From Glandiceps talaboti (Eukaryota > Hemichordata > Enteropneusta > Spengelidae), in the NCBI RefSeq assembly GCF_964340395.1, contig NC_135560.1:22208675-22272674 (forward strand): a DNA stretch of 64,000 nt, read 5' to 3'. Made by a program: the position numbers and the translations under genes. Positions 58,301 to 64,000 of this stretch are shown here, piece by piece. How positions within the stretch are numbered: position 1 is the first letter of the stretch; the number at the start of each line of letters is the position of its first letter. Under the pieces are notes generated by a model. The model made no database searches and was not told the origin of the DNA. It was given only the letters and a program-made list of their open reading frames with translations.

Positions 58301-58737
58301 AAATAGCGTGTTGTATTTTTGGTGATAAGTTCTTGGCCCCAGGTTGCACGAATAGCTGCTCGTTGTGCGCCACCTTGAGGTGACGAAATGACGACAACAA
58401 GGAGATACATATCAATGACACTGTCACAAACTTTGTCTTGTCTTGTCAGATATTTGTCACCGCTTAATGACAACGAGAAATATTCATTGACGGGAGAGTC
58501 TTCGTAGTTGGGTTGGTCGCGATCGGTAACAGAAACTGAATGACTAAGTGCATTTTTCTCTTGTACCACTTCTTGTGTTTGAATTCGTCGCAAGACACTT
58601 TGTTCATTTCTTGAATAACTTCTTGTATTACCATTTTGTGTTACTATAACCAACATAACCAAGAAATGAACGAATGAACACACCACTAGGAAGGCCAGTA
58701 TTTTACTGAGATGTCTTCGGATGATATCGGTCAGCAT
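52309..58737 (-). CDS. Single-exon type II membrane protein with seven tandem GT31 glycosyltransferase domains
   Basis: One frame of 2142 codons. N-terminus: short basic cytosolic end (MLTDIIRRHLSK), signal anchor about 13-33, stem to about 105. Seven GT31-like domains follow: about 110-345, 400-650, 705-955, 1010-1260, 1315-1570, 1595-1845, 1888-2140. Each repeats the family order: (A/V)IRxTWG-like block, an acidic/DI segment, WV...C, metal site, YPPYxxG-like block, EDVYxG-like block. Metal sites: VDDK (207-210), NDD (501-503), NDD (807-809), PSD (1109-1111), ESH (1417-1419), DDD (1696-1698), DDG (1991-1993). Second acidic site: EDV, DDI, DDV, PEI, EDV, EDV, EDV. Only domain 6 is fully canonical; 4 and 5 lack the metal acids. 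GT31 enzymes are Golgi UDP-Gal/GlcNAc beta-1,3-transferases, normally one catalytic domain of 300-400 aa per protein. Many N-glycosylation sequons (for example NTT 141-143, NQT 1391-1393, NLT 1670-1672) fit a luminal location. Acceptor unknown. Confidence 0.93.
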   Translation of the reverse strand: MLTDIIRRHLSKILAFLVVCSFVHFLVMLVIVTQNGNTRSYSRNEQSVLRRIQTQEVVQEKNALSHSVSVTDRDQPNYEDSPVNEYFSLSLSGDKYLTRQDKVCDSVIDMYLLVVVISSPQGGAQRAAIRATWGQELITKNTTRYLFLLDHAEDLSLRSSLKEENAKHRDIIWTDILDSVSNSTYRFTYLIKWVKQHCTNTRYIIKVDDKTLLSPHQLLSYLSSIPRIDFAGGQKLISGPVRNPKSLWYISEDVWPDSKYPPYLEGPAYLLSIDIVMRASVFLKDIKPFPFEDVYLGIILKELQVKPTNIDTFDVHGKQRNPCDTNSVLLSSMFSAEQMKLFWGSKRFCNNHGNRYFDKEKPRSDNYRIEMDKIVNDFNYEFTTIPESQCSPDFLPDEDGEVFLLIITPSLAEDSERRAVIRNTRGTRTFIAGKKIVQLFLIGKNLNHQKDQAIEEESRTHKDVIVVDLHDNPSHVTIKTIMILKWAYLFCPNTKYLMKSNDDVFLNLHNIVRTLANKVRAGAALGYINKNLWPVRNRKEAWFISEEEWPKDKAYPPYPSGYAFIISHDVATEIFLSAVHTKLFRYDDIYIGIILQNINVSLTHHAGFDSTSPGEQRTLCELKGILASRDVPPDLMRIFWQQLENWGDFVSCSNSNQITYQNEDKISVNNGKIIGMETSLVAKKRDTFIINVEKKCSNDNRGEKDPFMLICIFSQPRQGKQRSAIRETWGADKLDIHGFRVETVFFMGVDLLDANTEQKLQQENNAFGDIILGNFDESEQHTVLKTVMMLKWVSTYCKDTRYLVKANDDMFINYMNLIDFLKYTPEVGLYMGEVKLDSTPERARSSRWHTPMEAWPSNTYPPYIDGQSYVMSLDVVSRAFKMSFDVPLFKWDDVYLGLLLEKMNVHPYTHIHYDLAGLYHSSCALQAVIVSNHYSAEMHRKYWNILRGNITREQCKGSYLEKLQPYFGFHSENEKKVTINIVGGEESESGFQVFAYGSQKCVSSERDERYQIVILVMSPSSKYENRRAARLTWAREGSIRSKHLRVYFVVGRSKDDSVHKVIENELQLYQDILLIDVMESTANSTLIQMNALGWVNSHCSSTKYVMIAPSDIFINIDNVVSYLHHAPKSNYVTCHVNRKSEAIRNKGSPWYVSIDEWPHKQYPSHCSDKTAAIYSIDTVEQIVNYAKNHKLFKFPEIYIGTILQNVKMSQNTAFDQKGVASYIQNEGDMCGLQAVLATNGFVGDILMYITKQTLEGNFAACQELLENEQASIRRRQEHYQNIRNTIHAKFANHTIINRHDIPVITNHPERCMRHRKGVFLLIMVATDPDQSQYRKVIRSTWSKDKYIDGAVVEYVFLMGRPVDSRLQEQIWSEDNIHMDIIQEDFIDVFQNQTFKTIMGLKWAAQYCSNVKYIIKTESHTFVHVSNLVHYLRSSFTQESDLVSGRILRNSRPVRSQGSKYYVPFELFPREVYPPYPEGRAYLMSYDVALKTSLTSPYIKLFPWEDVYFGMLLEKVSITPRQHSDFVSDTLNEVPAVCYMRNAFTWNTLSPDFMSSSYDKLQHSQDVSCFEEDRIKPDLYSFTTSNAKICSSRPGNLNLLISVMTAPKNFGRRLAIRETWGLHYENITGFQVAIVFMVGVPREQSILDLLEEENAYYHDVVTSSFYDCYQNLTLKTVMMLKWVSTFCKNTDYVMKVDDDVFVNIKYVLSLLREAPTNGYSMGLTFYNMWPVRDPKHKNYTPRGLWPDRVFPPYNSGPCYLMSSDVVFDTYKASFRTKRFLNEDVFMGILLQIIGVSPQRDSHFDMSGNEHNFCGLRNVLATHKTSAHDMYKFWYWLNTKTDVTCMENHLPNKQFHLYHHNQTNRGQLQFRFSPKNHQLCQKGVISPSNSQKTIIVLVSSLIGNSAARMAIRSTWGVFVQNDHVAMKTIFFVGGTFNLTEQTLLEREAQRHSDIIQSNVPDASVNTTFKTIAMLEYLVEHCSDVTIDYAIMTDDGTFLNTQKILQFFEQETPSLTNYIGGSVLHGSRPNRDNKSEYYTPDYVWPFATFPVYVESPTFILSLDVAKKLNSISKTTPPIFWEDVFIGVLLEKLKITPVHITGFDFKSKTRTKCNYGDALATAYFTPVQMRTFWLKNSQTDLFCEDT

Positions 58738-59307
58738 GTTGTCACGTGTTTGAGATATATTATACCTACAAGATCAGATCGTCCCAGTTCAAATCATCAA
58801 TTCAATCCATAGGTTGCAATTGCATAGCATTCAGACTTACATTACTCAGCGACAATGAGGTACTAATATCAAACCTGGGCTGTAATCTGGCCAATTAACA
58901 ATCTATTGAGAGAAAAAAACACGTGATAAATAATATTACTAATATGATAACGATATACTGTTAATGAAAGAAATAATCTACAAGGGGCATACCCAATTAA
59001 CAAGACACACAATTGACTGGACAAGATACTTACAATTCAATATACTGGCAAAAAAGGAAAGAAACAAAAACAAAAACGAAATTAGCAACTATTAAACCCG
59101 TGCTATCAGTTAGGTAATTAATGTCCTTGTATTTATTACAACGATGCTATGTTACGAGAAATAAATAATTCACATCTCTTATTTAATAAGAGCACTTGTA
59201 AATATTAATTATTAATGGCGTACGGCGTTATAACTGATTTTTATGTAGCAAGCGATGATCACAACTAGTGATAAGATTAACACTGGAAACTGGTAATACA
59301 TATGTGC

Positions 59308-59384
59308 TTATGTATGTATGTATGTATGTATGTATGTATGTATGTATGTATGTATGTATGTATGTATGTATGTATGTATGTATG
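59308..59384. repeat. (TATG)n microsatellite
   Basis: Pure tetranucleotide run of about 75 bp. Confidence 0.95.
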
Positions 59385-59400
59385 GCGCAACTACAGTAGT

Positions 59401-59698
59401 CTATCTGCTAGTCTATCTGCTAGACCTCGGATGTTCTTCCGATACAACACACGACCGAACATCGCTATCGAGGATGTGTTCGGGCAAGCCCTCACTGCGA
59501 ACTTCGTTCTCTTATAGTATCGAAAGAAAGCCCGAACGTCTCGCAGCAAGACTATCTATCTGCTAGACCTCGGACGTTCTTCCGATACAATACGACCGAA
59601 CATAGCTCGAGGATGGAACATCCCTCACTGCGAACTTCGTTCGCTTGTATAAGTTATAATATCGAAAGAAAGTCCGAACGTCTAGCAGCAAGACTACA
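59401..59698 (+). repeat. 143-bp tandem duplication with internal foldback
   Basis: TATCTGCTAGACCTCGG starts at 59414 and 59557. Within each copy CGGATGTTCTTCCGATAC is roughly complementary to GTATCGAAAGAAAGCCCG. Confidence 0.8.
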
Positions 59699-61499
59699 AC
59701 TACAGCGGATATGGAGAAGACCTTTGGCACCGACTGTGTAACAAAGGTGGTCCTGGAGAGAGATTGTCTCGAAAGGGGACATCCATTACTCCGTGTGTGA
59801 AAATGTGTAGAAAGGTTAATAGTCCGATATTGAAAGGGTTATTGACATGGGGCATACCCCATTGTATAACACTGGAGATAATACAGACACCAATACCCAG
59901 TAGATACATTGCAAATGTTTGTATAGGAACGACTTTTAACATTGTAACTTGATTTCCGACCAGACTGGCACAGGGCACATGTTATGATGTGAAGTGTGAC
60001 GTTTCCAAACATAAAACCTTTATCTGATTGTAAGTCGAGGTCAGAGGGCTACAACACCTGATAAGCTGTGGCAGTTAATCCGTCACACCTACCTTATATT
60101 ATGTATACAGTGTCTGCTTTCTAGCTATGTGAAGGACGGGGTGAAGGATCGATGATCCACATGTAAACCGTATGATCCACATGTAAAATGTATCAATTCT
60201 TCGCTAGAGTTCTCAACAAACATTACATTATCCTGTGAACAAAAGAAATCGATGTTACATCACAAACGCCAGACTTGACCATCGACAAGCGAACGGAACA
60301 GGTGACGAACGTAACGAAGGTCTACAAGTAGTAAAGGAAATGTACAGGGTATGACATGTACATACATAAATATATAAAATACATGGCACCATGTGTTAAA
60401 ATTTAGTTCTAATAAGACTTGCAGTGTACTGAGTATTGTTCCGTTCTGAAGACAGGGCTGACATGAATGAAATTAACACAGTACTGAATGAATTTCAACA
60501 GTTGACAAGTGTATACCTGTACACGTACACCGTGTCATTCTCTGCAACAGCGTCAGCGTGGAGGGTAGGTACTGGCACACCTTGCTCTTGTGACTTCCAA
60601 ATTTGAACACCGATTCAATGGCAATGCACAGACTGATTTCAAAGGCCATATGCATAGTCTAATAGCAGCAATCTTTTAGTGGAGTTGTATTGCTTTGTTG
60701 TATGACAAAACGCATGAAACAGGGCGTCACAATACTTCTTTTGCTTTAAAGCGGATGTCATTATTATTCAAAAGACATGCGCCGTGAACTTTTTCATTGT
60801 TGACATTAAGTTTGATTTATCTGTACATATTATGCATATCTTTGCACAACATTCTGTCCACGTGACCTCGTGTTACTTTACTATAAATTTATCACCTTAC
60901 CAATCTTTAGTGAATACAAAATGGTATACGTTTTCATTTTTATACATGTTTACGTCCCTCTACCCTTTAAGTCGTTGTATGTTATTTGGCTTTCATTGAA
61001 CTATGGATGTATTAGCGGAGATCCCCCTAATAGTAATATATCCATGTTTGAACAAGTTACAAACAAGATAATAGAGAACACACGAACAAGAAGAAAAGTT
61101 TAGGAAAAGAAAACAGTCACTTCTCTACTTTTATAAAATACTCGGTAAAGGTGATTTAAGTAAATTATTTAGCAAGGTAAGAGGCAAGATAATCATGACC
61201 ACACAACCCAACGATCATTTGTGAAAAGAGCAAATACATATGTGCCTTCATGCCTGGGTACCATGCACATGTGTTGCATGTGTGTGTTATATGTATTAAC
61301 GATGGGTAAGATACAATTTGCTGCAATAATCTACTAAGTCAGTCTACCAGTGTGCTAGTATTTTCGTTTCTGATTAGCATTGTGCAGTTAAGACCATTCA
61401 GTTTTAAACAGAGAAAAGATGTTGTAGTGTTCATACCAGTCTAAGGGTTTGTCCAAATATGGCAAAGGTATGATAACAACACAAAATAAAGTAGTGTTA

Positions 61500-61775
61500 C
61501 ACGTGAACATTGAGGGCGCAAATCATATATGTTAGCAACACAAAACGAAGTAGTAGTATATATGTACAGTGAGGGCGTAAATCTTACCTGGTGGCAACAC
61601 GAAAGAAATTAGTAGTATATGTGTACAGTGTGGGCGTAAATCTTACCTAGTGGCAACACGAAAGAAATTAATAGTATATATGTACAGTGAGGGTGTAAAT
61701 CTTACCTGATGGCAACACGAAAGAAATTAGCAGTATATGTGTACTGTGAGGGCGTAAATCTTATCTGTGACAACA
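61500..61775 (-). repeat. 59-bp minisatellite, about 5 copies
   Basis: Units around GTGAGGGCGTAAATCTTACC. On the minus strand two copies carry CACCAG|GTAAGA or a close variant, matching a splice-donor consensus. Confidence 0.85.
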
Positions 61776-62889
61776 TCATTAAAAAAATTGAAACGTAATG
61801 GGTAGTGAGGCCTTATTATGACTATGACTGTATCTATACACAGTAACTACGACGTAAGTCGTTGAGAGGTCCTTGGAAAATTGGACATTGCGCTTTCAAC
61901 TCTTGCATAGCTATGATGGTAATGATCAGAACCAATGTAATCTTCGTACTAAACTATTATTGGGGTGGGGATTGGGGTTTTGAGCCATTTTAGTTGCCAT
62001 CCTACGAAAATGATTTTACTGTTCATGGATTTGTTTTGTTCTCCTAAATACAAACATTTCTAAAAAAAATGGCGTCAAATTGAGAATTTTGAAGAACTTG
62101 CACTATTTTCTTCGCTACACACTGGCTTTGTATTCATAGCACTACATACTACTACATACAATTTCATCTTTCGCCAATTTAGGAGAATAGGCCAGGGGTC
62201 TGGGGTCTAACTAAAAGAATTTTAGTTTTAATCCTGTTGAACTATTGATGTCGTCCCTTATTTTTCTACAGATTTAACACAAAATTCGGTAATTTTGGAT
62301 TTAAAGGGTTGATCTTAATATCGTTTTCGCCTCTTTCACAATTTTGTACGACAATCCCAAATTTGTTCTTGATTTTAACGGAGAAATGGTTTCTTAAACA
62401 ATTTAAGTAACAGTTAAAGGGAGTGTTTTTAATTCTAGACGACATACAACGCTAATCTTAGATACACTACTCTACTGCGCGTGCGTAATTGGCAATATTT
62501 CCTGGTCGTTTATCAATTATACTGATGACGTAACCAGCGAGTTTAAATTTGTCTCTTCCAAGGAAACATTCCTTGCGCTTGCTTGCATTACCCTCAGACC
62601 ACGTCTGAGCGTTACCACCCGAAAAACGTTGTATATTAATTTTGTGCTAATCTGATTAAAATCTGATGTCACAGGTGAATGCGACTCTAATTCTTTACTT
62701 ACCTATATGTCCTTCATTTTATATTTGTCGTTTGTTTTCGATTTTGTTGTTTTGAGAGTGATCGCCTTCTTTCTCTTCTTTCTGGGAAGGAAGCGTTGAC
62801 AACGACGATAGCGAAAGAAATAGCAGTAAATAAATAAAACCGTGGTCACTACATCAGATTGTAATCAGATTGTATATTGGGCCTAACAA

Positions 62890-62892
62890 ACA

Positions 62893-62970
<78 letters not shown>

Positions 62971-63034
62971 CTTACGTACGTACGTATACATACATACATA
63001 CATACATACATACATACATACATACATACATACA

Positions 63035-63065
<31 letters not shown>

Positions 63066-63080
63066 CATGCATACATACAT

Positions 63081-63117
<37 letters not shown>

Positions 63118-63126
63118 TACATACAT

Positions 63127-63159
<33 letters not shown>

Positions 63160-63205
63160 TACATACATACATACATACATACATACATACATACATACAA
63201 ACAAA
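62890..63205. repeat. Compound (CA)n(TA)n(TACA)n microsatellite
   Basis: CA run of about 55 bp, TA run, then TACA tetranucleotides with interspersed CA blocks. Long low-complexity frames are artefacts. Confidence 0.95.
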
Positions 63206-63654
63206 TACCCACATACACGTACAACCAACCAAACACACATCATATATCCATATATACATGCACAAGACAATGCTGTTCCTAATTGCTGACATTTATTGCA
63301 TCACATCCATCTTCTCCTTATTTATTGCCCAAACCTCAAATTGTATCAGCATTTCATCAAGAAAATCAAGACATCCGGGACACTTTAGACTCGAGTGCAA
63401 CAACCCAATCAGTTCAATTGTCTTGAAACTACATCTACTTTATCACAACTTCAGCCAGTCAATGTCGAAATCGTCAGTAAAATTACATGTATCAAGCAAT
63501 CAAAGTCTTAACCAACCCAATCCTAACATCACTGCTGAAACAATGTCTCGATTCACTTCTTCCATTCATCATCATAACTGTTGTCAACTGAAGTGTCGGT
63601 CTCATTCAAATCTGTAATCGTCGTCATATAAGTCTTATATGTTGTTGTTTTTTC

Positions 63655-63971
63655 TACCAAGATTTACCTTCCGCTATACATGCACTGGAAACCTGTATCT
63701 ATGATATAAAGCAATGGATGTCACTAAACAAACTACAACTAAATGACAACAAAACTGAACTACATTCAACCACTTGCCAGACCAGATTGATCATATCATC
63801 ATTGGCTCTGTACCCATTACACCAGTCACATTAGCTCGTAACATTGGAGTATTCGATAATATCTACATGTTGAACTACCACGTCAAGAATACCTGCAAAT
63901 CAATCTACACACATCTTCGTCGCATTGCATCTATAAGGCAATTCATCACCGATGACGTATACAAGTAATAA
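63655..63971 (+). pseudogene. Non-LTR retrotransposon reverse transcriptase fragment (decayed)
   Basis: Two frames read like the end of a CR1/Jockey-group reverse transcriptase: DLPSAIHALETCIYDIKQWM, then NKLQLNDNKTELHS, a frameshift near 63770, then ITPVTLARNIGVFDN and CKSIYTHLRRIASIRQFITD. The WM..NKL.LN..KTE and RN.GV.FD signatures identify it. The frameshift and shortened GV(I)FD block show it is inactive. The 5' part is not seen upstream of 63640. Confidence 0.75.
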
Positions 63972-64000
63972 AATGAAGTCTTCCCTACTAGCATACAAAT

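Larger units (their letters stand above)
58738..63654. other. Upstream of the GT31 gene; repeat-rich, no gene seen
   Basis: The GT31 promoter and 5' UTR should be in the first few hundred bases. The rest holds a TATG run, a 143-bp tandem duplication, a 59-bp minisatellite, compound CA/TACA repeats and a CpG-bearing stretch near 62460-62640 containing TGATGACGTAA. Frames are short and featureless. Confidence 0.5.

Noticed and set aside
52228-58427. Short frames opposite or inside the GT31 gene
   Set aside because: Shadow frames of the 2142-codon frame, without independent features.

Overview
The window comes from an animal nuclear genome. Genes are split by GT-AG introns of 0.2-10 kb, the DNA is AT-rich, microsatellites are abundant, and there are many short inverted-repeat (MITE-like) elements. 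The proteins look like those of invertebrate deuterostomes or lophotrochozoans, so a marine invertebrate is likely; I cannot name the species.

Layout. (1) 832-1088 (+): last coding exon of a single-pass membrane protein that begins off the left edge. (2) 2453-13753 (+): a 13-exon ubiquilin gene (632 aa), reconstructed exon by exon with consistent phases. Its introns hold several minisatellites, two of which are amplified copies of an exon end plus its splice donor. (3) 20650-21555 (-): intronless cytosolic sulfotransferase. (4) 23294-23707 (-): intronless fatty-acid-binding protein. (5) 25144-28125 (+): three-exon homologue of human C3orf38. (6) 30916-44884 (-): seven-exon NEIL1 DNA glycosylase (440 aa). 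Its first intron contains a 9.35-kb segment bounded by 39-bp perfect terminal inverted repeats ending at TTAA, probably a large DNA transposon carrying several exon-like pieces. (7) 46839-49399 (-): four-exon KGD4/MRPS36 homologue (97 aa) whose last seven codon positions lie on a separate small exon. (8) 52309-58737 (-): a single uninterrupted 2142-codon reading frame for a type II membrane protein with seven tandem GT31 (beta-1,3-galactosyl/N-acetylglucosaminyl-transferase) domains. (9) 63655-63971 (+): a decayed non-LTR retrotransposon reverse-transcriptase fragment.

The genes do not form a pathway; they are an ordinary chance neighbourhood of proteostasis (ubiquilin), DNA repair (NEIL1), TCA-cycle (KGD4), sulfation and lipid-binding genes. 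The most unusual item is the seven-domain glycosyltransferase. Only one domain keeps the full DDD metal motif, and at least two look catalytically dead. The next most unusual are the large inverted-repeat element inside NEIL1 and the 17-fold splice-donor array after ubiquilin exon 7.

Limits. All protein identities come from recognising motifs and recalled family sequences, without a database search. Exon boundaries come from splice consensus plus phase agreement. UTRs and transcription starts are not resolved.
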